Of a DNA stretch of 64,000 nucleotides, positions 28,752 through 37,604 are shown piece by piece. Below the pieces are notes generated by a model, which saw only the letters and a list, made by a program, of their open reading frames with translations, had not been told where the DNA came from and ran no database searches. The stretch spans positions 48,226 to 112,225 of the forward strand of contig NZ_JARGDQ010000010.1 of NCBI RefSeq assembly GCF_029210385.1, given 5' to 3'. Both the position numbers and the translations under genes were made by a program. The stretch is from Desulfurivibrio dismutans (GTDB lineage Bacteria; Desulfobacterota; Desulfobulbia; Desulfobulbales; Desulfurivibrionaceae). Each line of letters begins with the position of its first letter. Positions within the stretch are counted from its first letter, which is position 1.

Positions 28752-28859
28752 ACATCCAGCAGCACCGCACCTTGCGGCGATCGGCCCGGCTTGCTGCGTA
28801 CCCGGGGTACGCGGCGCCGATCCGCTTGCCGTAATCTGCGGCACTGCTGGATGTTTGCC
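28747..28859. repeat. Stop-codon palindromic element, full-length copy (after ABC exporter)
   Basis: A 113-bp inverted repeat with arms AAACATCCAGCAG and CTGCTGGATGTTT. The core holds CACCGCACCTTGCGGCGATC, GTACGCGGCGCCG and TGCGGCACTGCTG, shared with the copies at 34965, 50842 and 51015. The exporter's TAA is in its first bases. Confidence 0.85.
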
Positions 28860-28989
28860 TGTTAAATTGGGTGGTTAGTGGTTTAATGGCGTTTGCTCTT
28901 TAAAGAAAAAAAGCTGTGTTGTCGATATGGTTTGGTGTTCGGGTTTCATTTTTTTGAACCTGCTTGTCAACCTTTTCGGGAGCCGGGTT

Positions 28990-29883
28990 ATGAACTGTTG
29001 TCTGCCTGCCGGCAAGGCCTTGCCGGCCTCTGCCGCGCCATTTGCCGCCAATTATCAGCAGCAGGTTGCCTATCGGGAATTTGCCGCTTTCAGCCGCCAG
29101 GCCGCTATTTCTCTGACCACCGCCGAGGGCGATGTGGTGACCATCCGCAGCAGCCAGCAGCAGGGGCATGCCCTGGCCTACGGGCAGCAGGTTCAGGCCG
29201 GCGGGCATGCGCAGAGCCTGACCATGGCCGGGCTCGATCAGCAGGCTTTTGCCATCAGCGTGCAGGGTGATCTCAACGAAGAAGAGCTGCGTGATATCGA
29301 GCGTCTGCTGGGCGATCTTACCTCCATAGCCGGTGATTTTTTTAATGGCGATTACGAACAGGCCATGGCCGGGGCCCTCGTTTTGGGCGACATGGGCAGT
29401 ATTGCCAAGTTGCAGGCCACCTTTATCCAGACCAGTATGATCAGCCAGCAGGCGGCTTACCGTGAGCGTGGCCCGGCGCTGCCGGCCCATGCCGGCTGGA
29501 GCCAGCAGCCCGAGCAGTTGCCGGCCGCCGACCTTTTTGATTACGGCCAGGTGTTGCAGGCTCGCTGGCAGCAGTTGCAGGAGTGGCTAGATGAACGCGC
29601 CACCGAAGCGGCGGAGGCCCGGCAACAGGTGGAAAAAGCCGGCTCGGGTCGGTCCTTTGATAACCCACCGCCTTCCCAGCAGATGCTAGAGCAGATCCAG
29701 GCCACCATGAGCCAGCACCCGCGACTTTCGCCTCTGGCCGGCTCCCTGGTCAACCTGGCCATCGACCGGGCCGCCGCCGAACACCTGGAAAAACACCCCG
29801 CCCTGGAGGCCCGCACCGCCCAAGCTACTGTCGACCTCAAGGCCTGCTTCGCCGAGCGTCTTAACGACTGGCTGCTGGCCTGA
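28990..29883 (+). CDS. Conserved-looking hypothetical protein, possibly DUF5610-like
   Basis: A 298-aa Gln/Ala-rich protein of unknown function. The central part, NEEELRDIERLLGDLTSIAGDFFNGDYEQAMAGALVLG (in two pieces, about 95-132), resembles the DUF5610 family as I remember it: a paired acidic helix, then an aromatic FFxGD motif. The C-terminal half is helical and charged, with no signal peptide from the chosen start. ATG 28990 has GGGAG seven bases upstream; an ATG at 28927 would add a hydrophobic, Cys-containing leader (MVWCSGFIFLNLLVNLF) and would make it membrane-bound or secreted. It stands alone between the ABC exporter and malic enzyme. Confidence 0.6.
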   Translation: MNCCLPAGKALPASAAPFAANYQQQVAYREFAAFSRQAAISLTTAEGDVVTIRSSQQQGHALAYGQQVQAGGHAQSLTMAGLDQQAFAISVQGDLNEEELRDIERLLGDLTSIAGDFFNGDYEQAMAGALVLGDMGSIAKLQATFIQTSMISQQAAYRERGPALPAHAGWSQQPEQLPAADLFDYGQVLQARWQQLQEWLDERATEAAEARQQVEKAGSGRSFDNPPPSQQMLEQIQATMSQHPRLSPLAGSLVNLAIDRAAAEHLEKHPALEARTAQATVDLKACFAERLNDWLLA

Positions 29884-29894
29884 ACAGTTACATT

Positions 29895-29923
29895 TTGACA
29901 AGCCCCGGTAAACCCGATACCTT
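29895..29923 (+). promoter_or_regulatory. Possible sigma70-type promoter for malic enzyme
   Basis: TTGACA, 17 bp, TACCTT, about 50 bases before the malic enzyme GTG. The -10 match is moderate. Confidence 0.4.
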
Positions 29924-29976
29924 GCGGCATCATTGCGTTTTTTTTATCGTCGCCAAGGCCTGCCGGGAGGGTTGCC

Positions 29977-31731
29977 GTGCCGCTTGAAAGTAGCTACCGC
30001 CTGCATTACAACGAGTTTGGCAACACCCGGGAAATCGAGATCCTGACCCGGGGGGCCGATGTCTACGACAATTCCTTCACCAATAAGGGCACTGCTTTTA
30101 CCCGGGAAGAACGCGACCGTTTCGCCTTGCACGGCACCTTGCCGCCCAGCGTCCGCTCAATGGTCAGCCAGATGGCCAACAGCCGTCAGGCCTGTGAGGG
30201 GAAAAACAGCGACCTGGAAAAGTTTATCTATCTCCGTTCGCTGTTCGACCGCAACGTTGCCCTGGCCCACGCCTTGATCGCCAGCGATATTGAGCGCTAT
30301 CTGCCCATCATTTACACCCCCACCGTGGGGGAGGCCTGCCGCCACTATTCCTCCATGTTCCGCAAGGCCCATGGGCTCTTTTTCTACCCCGGCAATATCG
30401 ACCGGGCCGAAGAGATCCTGCGGCGGTTCGTGCCGCGCCAGATCCGGGTGGCGGTGGTTACCGACAACCAGGGCATTCTGGGTATCGGGGACCAGGGGGT
30501 GGGCGGGATCGCCATCTGCCTGGGCAAGTTGATGCTCTACACCCAGGGAGCCGGCATCGCTCCCTGGCACTGTCTGCCCATCTCCCTGGACGTGGGCACC
30601 GACAACCCGGAACTGCTTAATGACGACAACTACCTGGGCTGGCGGCATCCCCGTCTGCAGGATGATGAATACGTGGCCTTCGTGCAGCGCTTCGCCCGGG
30701 CCTTTAAAACAGTCTTTCCCCACGCCCTCTGCCAGTGGGAGGATTTTTCCAAGCAGAACGCCTTTGCCATCCGGGATACTTACCTGCACCAACTGATTTC
30801 CTTCAACGATGACATCCAGGGTACTGGCGCCGTGGCTCTGGCGGCCATTCTTTCCGCCCTGCGGATCAAAGAAGAAAAGCTGAGTGACCAGGTCTTCCTG
30901 GTGCATGGGGCCGGGGCCGGTGGCATCGGCATTGCCGAACAGATGGCCGTCGCCCTGCAGGGTGAGGGCCTGGATGAAGCGGCGGCCCGGGCCCGTATTT
31001 TCACCGTGGATCGCCGGGGGCTGGTCACCACCGACCGGGTACTGGAACCCTACAAAGAAAAATTCGCTCACGACCCGGCCGCCTTGCCCTGGCTGCGTCG
31101 GGAAGAGGATGGCTCATTGCTTAAGGTGGTCAAAAAGGCCGGGGTTACGGTGCTGATCGGTACTTCCGGGCAGGCGGGTTCTTTTGACCGGGAACTGGTT
31201 CAGGCCATGCTGGCCAACACCGACCGGCCGGTGATTCTGCCCTTGAGCAACCCCACCGGGCAGAGCGAGGCCCGGCCGGTCGATCTCGATCAGTGGAGCC
31301 GGGGCCGAGCCCTGGTGGCCACCGGCAGTCCCTTTGCCCCTTTGACCCGCCAGGGGAGCAGGGTGCGGGTGGGGCAGTGCAATAATGTCTTTGTTTTCCC
31401 CGGCGTCGGCCTCGGCATCCTGGCCGCCGGCGCGGCCGAGGTGCGGCCGGAGTTCTTCACCGCTGCCGCCCGGGCGGTGGCGGCCCAGGTTGACCCTGCC
31501 GACCTGTCGGCCGGCGTCTTGCTGCCCCAGGTCAGCGACCTGCGGCCGGTAAGCCGGGCGGTGGCGGCGGCGGTGGGGCAAAGTGCCATGGATTTGGGCG
31601 TGGCCGGCCCCTGCGCCTTCAGCACCTACCAGCACCACCACGACCCCGCCAGGCTGGCCCGCCTGATCGCTGAAATGCGCTGGCAACCCCGCTATCTGCC
31701 GCTGACGGCCGGCAACGTCACCTGCTGTTGA
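29977..31731 (+). CDS. maeA: NAD-dependent malic enzyme
   Basis: Oxidatively decarboxylates malate to pyruvate. The 584-aa length and N-terminal domain match the large eukaryote-like/SfcA class. Motifs: IIYTPTVGEACRHYS (catalytic Tyr region), RVAVVTDNQGILGIGDQG (with the substrate loop), FNDDIQGTGAVAL (metal ligands), the NAD fold VHGAGAGGIGIAEQM and LSNPTGQSEA. The start is GTG 29977 with GGAGG seven bases upstream. It would link C4 acids to the pyruvate used by PFOR. The thioesterase gene follows after 83 bp. Confidence 0.95.
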   Translation: MPLESSYRLHYNEFGNTREIEILTRGADVYDNSFTNKGTAFTREERDRFALHGTLPPSVRSMVSQMANSRQACEGKNSDLEKFIYLRSLFDRNVALAHALIASDIERYLPIIYTPTVGEACRHYSSMFRKAHGLFFYPGNIDRAEEILRRFVPRQIRVAVVTDNQGILGIGDQGVGGIAICLGKLMLYTQGAGIAPWHCLPISLDVGTDNPELLNDDNYLGWRHPRLQDDEYVAFVQRFARAFKTVFPHALCQWEDFSKQNAFAIRDTYLHQLISFNDDIQGTGAVALAAILSALRIKEEKLSDQVFLVHGAGAGGIGIAEQMAVALQGEGLDEAAARARIFTVDRRGLVTTDRVLEPYKEKFAHDPAALPWLRREEDGSLLKVVKKAGVTVLIGTSGQAGSFDRELVQAMLANTDRPVILPLSNPTGQSEARPVDLDQWSRGRALVATGSPFAPLTRQGSRVRVGQCNNVFVFPGVGLGILAAGAAEVRPEFFTAAARAVAAQVDPADLSAGVLLPQVSDLRPVSRAVAAAVGQSAMDLGVAGPCAFSTYQHHHDPARLARLIAEMRWQPRYLPLTAGNVTCC

Positions 31732-31814
31732 TCAGAGCTCCGCAACCCAGATGCCGACGGATCGTCAACCCGGCTCTTTACCTTTGTCTAAAACAAAAAA
31801 CTCCAGGAGCAGAA

Positions 31815-32366
31815 ATGAGCGCAACCAACAACTCCAAACCGGAACAGCCTGCAAAGAGTGTGGACGAGAGCCGGGTGATCATGTCTCACATGATGTTGCC
31901 CCAGGATACCAACCCCGCCGGGATTGTCCACGGCGGGGTGGTGATGAAACACATTGACGACGCGGCTAGCGTGGTGGCCCTGCGCCATACCCGGTGCAAC
32001 GTGGTTACCGCCTCCATCGACCGCCTGGATTTTCATAATCCGGTTTTCATTGGTAATCTGCTGACTCTTAAAGCCAGCCTGAACTTGGTAGGCACCAGTT
32101 CCATGGAAATCGGGGTTTGTGTGGAGAGCGAGGATTTGCAAACCGGAGAAATACGACATACCGCTTCGGCCTACCTGAGTTTTGTGGCCCTGGACGATAA
32201 CTACCGTCCCCGCCCGGTACCGCCCCTGTTGCTGGTCAACGATGAAGACCGGCGGCGCAACCGTCAGGCCCAGGATCGTCGCCGGTCGCGCCTGGCGGAG
32301 AAGGCCCAGGAAGTGGCCTGCCGCACTGCGGAGAGTTGTCAGCTGCCGGTCGACACCCAACCTTAA
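31815..32366 (+). CDS. Acyl-CoA thioesterase, hotdog fold (YciA/BACH-like)
   Basis: Hydrolyses acyl-CoA thioesters. The 183-aa protein has the family core NPAGIVHGGVVMKHIDDAA (about 35-53; catalytic Asp in HIDDAA), then TASIDRLDFHNPVFIGNLL and ASAYLSFVALDD. A charged Arg-rich tail (from about 140) extends beyond the usual domain. ATG 31815 is set by AGGAG five bases upstream; the open frame extends further left without similarity. Chain-length preference is unknown. Confidence 0.88.
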   Translation: MSATNNSKPEQPAKSVDESRVIMSHMMLPQDTNPAGIVHGGVVMKHIDDAASVVALRHTRCNVVTASIDRLDFHNPVFIGNLLTLKASLNLVGTSSMEIGVCVESEDLQTGEIRHTASAYLSFVALDDNYRPRPVPPLLLVNDEDRRRNRQAQDRRRSRLAEKAQEVACRTAESCQLPVDTQP

Positions 32367-32477
32367 ACCATACAATTGTCGCCGTTGACCGGCGGGTAAT
32401 GGCAGGTGAGTTGCAGTTTTTATGGTAACCTCCTGGCTTTTTGGTTTTGCGGGTTGAACCTGCCGCAGGGATTTGCT

Positions 32478-32506
32478 TTGACACCGTGACCGGCACTAAT
32501 TAAAAA
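32478..32506 (+). promoter_or_regulatory. Possible sigma70-type promoter for the FetAB-like operon
   Basis: TTGACA, 17 bp, TAAAAA, about 85 bases before the ATPase gene; only the -35 is a full match. Confidence 0.35.
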
Positions 32507-32591
32507 GAGGGCGGTTTTAAAAAGTCTTACCCATAGCTTGATACATTGCCATGGTCATCGGGTCCGGTGGTATAACAGAAGGGCGGAAAAA

Positions 32592-33182
32592 GTGCTGATC
32601 ATAGAAGGCCTGCGGGTGCAGGAAGTTACTCTGGACCTGACCATAGCGCCGGGAGAAATTGTTTGTTTAAGCGGCCCGTCGGGTAGCGGCAAGTCGTTGC
32701 TGCTGCGGGCGGTGGCCGATCTGATTCCCCACCGGGGGCGGATAAGTTTCAACGGCGAGGAGTGCGCCGCCATGCCGGCCCACCTTTGGCGGCGTCGGGT
32801 GGGCTTGCTGCCGGCGGAGTCCCAGTGGTGGGCGACGACGGTGGGGGAGCATTTTCCCCGGCCGGTGCAGGCGGAACTGGCCGCCCTGGGCTTTGGCCCC
32901 GAGGTGATGGGGTGGCAGGTTACCCGCTGCTCCACCGGTGAGCGGCAACGGCTGGCGATTCTGCGTCTGCTGGCCCTGGCGCCGGCGGCCTTGTTGCTGG
33001 ATGAACCCACCGCCAGTTTGGACCAGGAAAGTATCGGCCGGGTGGAAGGGCTGATTGACCGCTACCGCAAGCAACATCGGGCGCCGGTGCTGTGGGTCAG
33101 CCACGATCCGGCCCAGATGGCCCGGGTGGCCGATCGGCGGCTGCAGATTAACGGGACCGGGGTGGAAGAGGTGTCGGTGTGA
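32592..33182 (+). CDS. fetA: ABC transporter ATPase, FetA (YbbL) type
   Basis: ATPase of a two-gene ABC system; in E. coli the FetAB pair is implicated in iron export and oxidative-stress resistance. The 196-aa chain has Walker A GPSGSGKS (28-35), a variant signature CSTGERQR in place of LSGGQ, Walker B ALLLDEPTASLD and the switch VSHDP. The start is a GTG (32592, protein VLIIEGLRV), with a weak purine-rich SD. It overlaps the permease gene by four bases, so the two are co-translated. The metal specificity here is inferred from family only. Confidence 0.85.
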   Translation: MLIIEGLRVQEVTLDLTIAPGEIVCLSGPSGSGKSLLLRAVADLIPHRGRISFNGEECAAMPAHLWRRRVGLLPAESQWWATTVGEHFPRPVQAELAALGFGPEVMGWQVTRCSTGERQRLAILRLLALAPAALLLDEPTASLDQESIGRVEGLIDRYRKQHRAPVLWVSHDPAQMARVADRRLQINGTGVEEVSV

Positions 33183-33976
33183 ACCTGATTGAGTTGAGCT
33201 ATCTTGATCTGCTGCTGGCCTCCGGCCTGATCGTGGCCCTGGCGGCCATGTCGCTGCTGCTCCGGTTGCGGGTGGAGCGGCAACTGCTGATTGCCGCTCT
33301 GCGCACCACCGTGCAGTTGCTGCTGGTGGGGCTGGTGTTAAGGGCGCTGTTTGCCCATGCCACCTTGTCCTGGGTCGGCCTGATGGCCCTGGTGATGCTG
33401 CTGATTGCCGGTTACGAAGTGATGGCCCGGCAGAAAAGGCCTTTTGGCGGTGTCTGGGGCTATGCCCTGGGTACCGGGGCGATGTTTGTTTCTTCGTTTG
33501 CCACCACCGTTTTTGCCCTGCTGCTGATCATCGGCAACGATCCCTGGTATTATCCCCAGTACGCCATCCCGCTGCTGGGGATGATGCTGGGCAACACCAT
33601 GACCGGGGTGGCCCTGGCCCTGGATCGGCTCACCGGTTTTGCCTGGCAGCAGCAGGCGGTGATCGAGACCCGGCTGGCCCTGGGCCAGGAGTGGCGGGAA
33701 GCCATGCGGGACAACATCCGGGAGAGTGTGCGCATCGGCCTGATTCCCATCATCAACGCCATGGCCGCCGCCGGAGTGGTGAGCCTGCCGGGAATGATGA
33801 CCGGCCAGATCCTGTCCGGCACCGCGCCCATGGAGGCGGTTAAGTACCAGATTCTGATCATGTTCATGATCACCGCCGGCACCGGTTTTGCCATTTTACT
33901 GGCCACCTGGATCGGCGGCCGGCGACTGTTTGACGAGCGGCAGCGGTTGCGCCTGGATCGTCTTAAGTCCGCTTAA
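33179..33976 (+). CDS. fetB: ABC transporter permease, FetB (YbbM, UPF0014) type
   Basis: Integral membrane partner of the preceding ATPase. The 265-aa protein has about six or seven membrane helices and the family segments LRTTVQLLLVGLVL, GNTMTGVALALDRL, IRESVRIGLIPIINAMAAAG and GMMTGQILSGTAPMEAVKYQ. Starts within the fetA stop (4-bp overlap). Length is normal for UPF0014. The nitrilase-family gene begins 23 bp downstream. Confidence 0.9.
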   Translation: MNLIELSYLDLLLASGLIVALAAMSLLLRLRVERQLLIAALRTTVQLLLVGLVLRALFAHATLSWVGLMALVMLLIAGYEVMARQKRPFGGVWGYALGTGAMFVSSFATTVFALLLIIGNDPWYYPQYAIPLLGMMLGNTMTGVALALDRLTGFAWQQQAVIETRLALGQEWREAMRDNIRESVRIGLIPIINAMAAAGVVSLPGMMTGQILSGTAPMEAVKYQILIMFMITAGTGFAILLATWIGGRRLFDERQRLRLDRLKSA

Positions 33977-33999
33977 ATTTTGGGAGGTTTGAGTTTCTG

Positions 34000-34968
34000 A
34001 TGCTGCGATTGATTGAACGGGTTTTTTCCGATTGCGAGGATTGTCCCAGCGTGCTGCTGGCCAATATGCATGTTACTTCCGACGTGGAGCTTAATCTGGC
34101 CCGGATGGAGGAGGTGGTGCAGCTTGCCCATACCCATGGGGCCAATATCCTGATCTTTCCCGAGCTGTGCGTTACCGGTTATGTCTGGGAGGACCAGGGG
34201 CGGGGGGAGGTGGAGGAGTTGCTGGCCGCCGGTGAAAACAGCCGGATTGCCCCGACCATCAAGCGCATTCGCGACGGCCTGCGGGACGACGGCAAGGGGC
34301 TGGAGTACGTCTTTTACAACAATGTCCGGCGCAAGGATGACGGGCGCTACAACTCCACCTTCATCCTGCACCACAGCCTGGATTACAACCGGGAAGAGTT
34401 TATTTACGACAAGATTTTTCTCCCTCCCCTGGAGCAACTTTACTTCCAGCAGGGCACCGACCGGCGGCTGACCATTGAGACCAAGTGGGGCACCTTTGGC
34501 TTTCTGATCTGTTACGATCTCTGTTTTGTCGAGATGGCCCGTAAGTACGCTTTCAAGGACAAAGTGGATGCCATCGTCACCATGGCCCACTGGCGCTCGG
34601 AAGCGGTGCGGGAGTATGATCGGATGAACATCATGACCGACCATTACTACGGTTATCTATGGGATCTGATGAACTCCTCCAAGGCTGCCTACAACCAGGT
34701 TTGGAGCCTGGCCGCCAACGCCGTGGGGCACCATCAGGTAACCGGGGATTACTTCTGGGGCGGCAGCGGAGTATGGGCGCCTTCCGGGATGAAGCTGATC
34801 CAGGCCTCCAACATCACCGCCGAGCTGATCCTGGTACGCAACCTGGACCTGCGCGGCCAGCGCCGCAAGGAGCAGGATGATTTCGATTACCAAATAGACT
34901 TTGCCCGTTTCTTTAAGCCCATCGAAGAAGAGGGTTCATGCCCGCAGCAGCTACCGATAAAATCGTAA
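34000..34968 (+). CDS. Carbon-nitrogen hydrolase (nitrilase superfamily)
   Basis: Predicted amidase or carbamoylase with the superfamily's Glu-Lys-Cys triad: E55 in FPELCVTGY, K138 in YDKIFLPP, and C171 in LICYDLCF. At 322 aa it is slightly longer than a bare nitrilase domain, with an unusual stretch DHYYGYLWDLMNSSKAAYNQ around 212-231. No adjacent gene identifies the substrate, although co-direction with fetAB (23-bp gap) suggests a shared transcript. The TAA stop lies in the first bases of a palindromic element. Confidence 0.85.
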   Translation: MLRLIERVFSDCEDCPSVLLANMHVTSDVELNLARMEEVVQLAHTHGANILIFPELCVTGYVWEDQGRGEVEELLAAGENSRIAPTIKRIRDGLRDDGKGLEYVFYNNVRRKDDGRYNSTFILHHSLDYNREEFIYDKIFLPPLEQLYFQQGTDRRLTIETKWGTFGFLICYDLCFVEMARKYAFKDKVDAIVTMAHWRSEAVREYDRMNIMTDHYYGYLWDLMNSSKAAYNQVWSLAANAVGHHQVTGDYFWGGSGVWAPSGMKLIQASNITAELILVRNLDLRGQRRKEQDDFDYQIDFARFFKPIEEEGSCPQQLPIKS

Positions 34969-35072
34969 ACGTGCAGCAGCACCGCACCTTGCGGCGATCG
35001 GACCGACTTGCGTACCTGGGGTACGCGGCGCCGGTCCGCTTGCCGCAATCTGCGGCACTGCTGCACGTTTAC
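34965..35072. repeat. Stop-codon palindromic element, full-length copy (after nitrilase gene)
   Basis: A 108-bp inverted repeat with arms GTAAACGTGCAGCAG and CTGCTGCACGTTTAC. The core matches the other copies (CACCGCACCTTGCGGCGATC, GTACGCGGCGCCGG, TGCGGCACTGCTG). The arm bases GTG/CAC differ from those of the other copies but pair with each other. Confidence 0.87.
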
Positions 35073-35112
35073 GGGCTTGGTGACGATCTTGGCGACGGCT
35101 GACGGGGGCAAA

Positions 35113-35520
35113 ATGGACCCACAGAACGGCTCGGACAAAGTCAGAATCGATAAGTGGCTGTGGGCCGCCCGCTTTTTCAAGACCCGCAGTCTGGCGGCCC
35201 AGGCGGTTAACGGTGGTAAGGTGCACTTGAATGGCCAGCGGGTCAAGGCGGCCCGGCTGCTGGGGGCCGGTGACCGGCTGACGGTGCACAAGGGTGGGTA
35301 TGAGTTTGTCCTCACCGTGCGACAGGTGGCCAGCCGCCGGCTGTCGGCTCCCCTGGCGGCGGGACTGTATGAAGAAGAGCCGGCCAGCCTGGCCCGGCGG
35401 CAGGAACTGATTGAACAGCGGCGCCTGGCCCGGCAGGTGGCGCCCCAGCCGCCGGCCGGCCGCCCCGGCAAAAGAGATCGCCGCCTGATTAAAAAATTTA
35501 TTCGTAAAAGCGATGAATAG
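35113..35520 (+). CDS. hslR: S4-domain RNA-binding protein (Hsp15/HslR-like)
   Basis: A 135-aa protein with an N-terminal S4 fold: KVRIDKWLWAARFFKTRSLA, NGGKVHLNGQRVKAARLL and GDRLTVHKGGYE (about 9-67). Hsp15 homologues bind stalled 50S subunits carrying peptidyl-tRNA. The C-terminal tail is very basic (RPGKRDRRLIKKFIRK), typical of the family. ATG 35113 was chosen because the S4 domain starts shortly after; the open frame extends back into the palindromic element. It lies 40 bp past that element. Confidence 0.85.
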   Translation: MDPQNGSDKVRIDKWLWAARFFKTRSLAAQAVNGGKVHLNGQRVKAARLLGAGDRLTVHKGGYEFVLTVRQVASRRLSAPLAAGLYEEEPASLARRQELIEQRRLARQVAPQPPAGRPGKRDRRLIKKFIRKSDE

Positions 35521-35738
35521 CCATCAAGGAATCGTCAAAGCTGCCTAACGCTGGGACGGACGCATGGCCTTCACCCCGTTGCAAATTTACCGATTGCCAC
35601 GCTATCCTGCTTTTCCACTGTGCTCCCGCTGCTTACTGTGTTAAATTGCGGCCTGCGATTCGGTTCGAAACAAAAGGAACCATAAACTTTATTACCATTA
35701 CCATGTAGTGATAAACTGTTGCGAAAGGAGAAACCATC

Positions 35739-36356
35739 ATGGGCAGAGCACAACGGGCGCTGATCAGCCTGACGGACAAGAGCGGGATTGAAGAATTTGC
35801 CGGGGAACTGGCCAAGCTGGGCATTGAAATTCTCTCCACCGGCGGGACGGCCAAGAAGATGCGGGAGCACGGCATTGCAGTCAAGGACGTGGCCGAATTC
35901 ACCGGTTTTCCGGAGATGCTCGACGGCCGGGTCAAGACCCTGCACCCCAAAGTCCACGGCGGCCTGCTGGCCCGGCGCGACAACCCCGAGCACGTGCGCC
36001 AGATGCAGGAGCACGGCCTGGAGCCCATCGATATCGTGGCCGTCAACCTCTACGCCTTTGAAAAGACCGTGGCCGACCCGGCCTGCACCCTGGATAAGGC
36101 CATCGAAAACATCGACATCGGCGGCCCCACCATGCTCCGTTCTTCGGCCAAGAACTTCCGGGATGTGACGGTGATCGTCGACCCCGCCGATTACCCCCAG
36201 GTGCTGGCCGAACTGAAAGAGCACGGCAACACCACCCTGAAGACCCGTTTCCGCCTGGCGGTCAAGGTCTTTGAACTGACCGGCTGTTACGATACCGCCA
36301 TCACCACCTGGCTAAAGCAGGTTGATGCGGACAACGACCCCTCGCTGCAGGGCTAA
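35739..36356 (+). CDS. purH: Stand-alone IMP cyclohydrolase (PurH N-terminal domain)
   Basis: Closes FAICAR to IMP, the last step of purine synthesis. The 205-aa protein contains the whole MGS-like domain ([58 protein letters not shown]) and then stops; standard bifunctional PurH is about 520 aa and adds AICAR transformylase. The end is clean: the frame closes with TAA followed by unrelated sequence, with no transformylase remnant in the 84 bp before purN. AAGGAG precedes the ATG. AICAR formylation must come from a separate gene elsewhere (a split PurH or PurP). The next gene is purN. Confidence 0.9.
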   Translation: MGRAQRALISLTDKSGIEEFAGELAKLGIEILSTGGTAKKMREHGIAVKDVAEFTGFPEMLDGRVKTLHPKVHGGLLARRDNPEHVRQMQEHGLEPIDIVAVNLYAFEKTVADPACTLDKAIENIDIGGPTMLRSSAKNFRDVTVIVDPADYPQVLAELKEHGNTTLKTRFRLAVKVFELTGCYDTAITTWLKQVDADNDPSLQG

Positions 36357-36440
36357 GGTTGGGCGCGGCTGCCGGGCAGAAAGCGAGGTGGTCGGCAAGT
36401 TTGGTAAAGCGGGAGCGAAGCGCCCGCAGAGGTGAAAACA

Positions 36441-37007
36441 ATGAATCTGGCGGTTTTACTTTCCGGCTCCGGTCGGACCCTGGACAACTTTCATCAGCAA
36501 ATCAGTGAAGGCCGGATGGCCGGGCAAATCCGGGTGGTGGTGGCCAATACCGCCGACGCCCTGGGGCTGGAAAAGGCCCGTGGCTACGGCTATCCGGCCT
36601 TTCATGGCGAAAACAACGAGGCCATCAACCGCATCCTGGCCGACCACCCGGTGGACCTGGTGCTGCTGGCCGGTTTTCTCAAGCTTTACACGCCGCCTGA
36701 GCACCTGCGCCGGTCGGTGCTCAATATTCATCCCTCGCTGATTCCCGCCTTTTGCGGCGATGGAATGTACGGCATGCGGGTGCACCGGGCGGTGAAGGCC
36801 CGGGGGGTGAAGGTCAGCGGCTGCACGGTCCATTTCGCCAACGAGGTGTACGACGAGGGGCCCATTGTGGTCCAGCATTGTGTGCCCCTGGAAGATGAAG
36901 ACAACCCGGAAGATATCGCCGCCCGGGTCTTTGCCGCCGAATGCCGGGCCTACCCCGAGGCGGTGAACCTGGTGGCGACCAAAGGGATCGACTATTTCTG
37001 GCCCTAG
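36441..37007 (+). CDS. purN: Phosphoribosylglycinamide formyltransferase
   Basis: Transfers formyl from 10-formyl-THF to GAR in purine synthesis. The 188-aa protein has NLAVLLSGSGRTLDNF, the catalytic segment NIHPSLIPAFCG (Asn and His), GCTVHFANEVYDEGPIVVQ (catalytic Asp in YDEGP). ATG 36441 has AGAGG at 36427-36433; an in-frame GTG at 36432 overlaps that site and is less likely. It follows the IMP cyclohydrolase and precedes pyrR, making a small nucleotide cluster. Confidence 0.92.
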   Translation: MNLAVLLSGSGRTLDNFHQQISEGRMAGQIRVVVANTADALGLEKARGYGYPAFHGENNEAINRILADHPVDLVLLAGFLKLYTPPEHLRRSVLNIHPSLIPAFCGDGMYGMRVHRAVKARGVKVSGCTVHFANEVYDEGPIVVQHCVPLEDEDNPEDIAARVFAAECRAYPEAVNLVATKGIDYFWP

Positions 37008-37059
37008 CAGCCAAACGTTTACTGCGGGTAGTCATCTTCGGCAACAAATGAGGTAAAAC

Positions 37060-37602
37060 ATGCAAAAAGTCAAAACTAGGCTGCTGGACGGAGACGATAT
37101 TGATCGCACTCTTTCCCGTATGGCCATGCAGATTGTCGAGCATAATCATGGGGTGGAAAACCTGGCCATCATCGGCATCTACACTGGCGGGGTTTACCTG
37201 GCCCAGCGCATTCAGGTGCTGATCCAGGAGCAGTTTGGGATCAACCTGCCCACCGGCAGTCTGGATATTACCTTGTATCGCGACGACTGGAGCCTGGCGA
37301 CCCAGAACCCGGTGGTAAAAAAGACCGCCATCGATTTTGCTCTCCAGGACAAGGCGGTGGTGCTGGTGGACGACGTGGTTTATACCGGTCGCACCATTCG
37401 CGCCGCCCTGGATGCCATCATGGACCTGGGGCGGCCCCGTTGCATTCAGCTGGCCGCTCTGGTGGACCGCGGCGGTCGGGAATTGCCCATTCAACCGGAC
37501 TACACCGGCCTGGATGTCCAGGTGGGCATGGGCGAGCATGTCCATGTGCTGTTGCGGGAGCATGACGGGGTGGATGAAGTGGTGCTGGTACGCCAGGAGT
37601 AA
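37060..37602 (+). CDS. pyrR: PyrR, uracil phosphoribosyltransferase / pyr regulator
   Basis: Belongs to the PyrR family, which in Firmicutes binds pyr leader RNA and has UPRTase activity. The 180-aa chain has the PRPP loop VVLVDDVVYTGRTIRAALDA (about 101-120), the N-terminal GIYTGGVYLA and the C-terminal ALVDRGGRELPI. The RNA-binding role is unproven here; I see no pyr attenuator in front of carA or pyrE. A histidine kinase gene starts three bases after its stop, with its SD (AGGAG) inside the pyrR end. Confidence 0.93.
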   Translation: MQKVKTRLLDGDDIDRTLSRMAMQIVEHNHGVENLAIIGIYTGGVYLAQRIQVLIQEQFGINLPTGSLDITLYRDDWSLATQNPVVKKTAIDFALQDKAVVLVDDVVYTGRTIRAALDAIMDLGRPRCIQLAALVDRGGRELPIQPDYTGLDVQVGMGEHVHVLLREHDGVDEVVLVRQE

Positions 37603-37604
37603 AG

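Noticed and set aside
37005..37030. AAACGTTT palindrome just after the purN stop, first taken as another copy of the stop-codon element
   Set aside because: Only the short palindrome and GCAG/CTGC ends fit; none of the core sequence is present.
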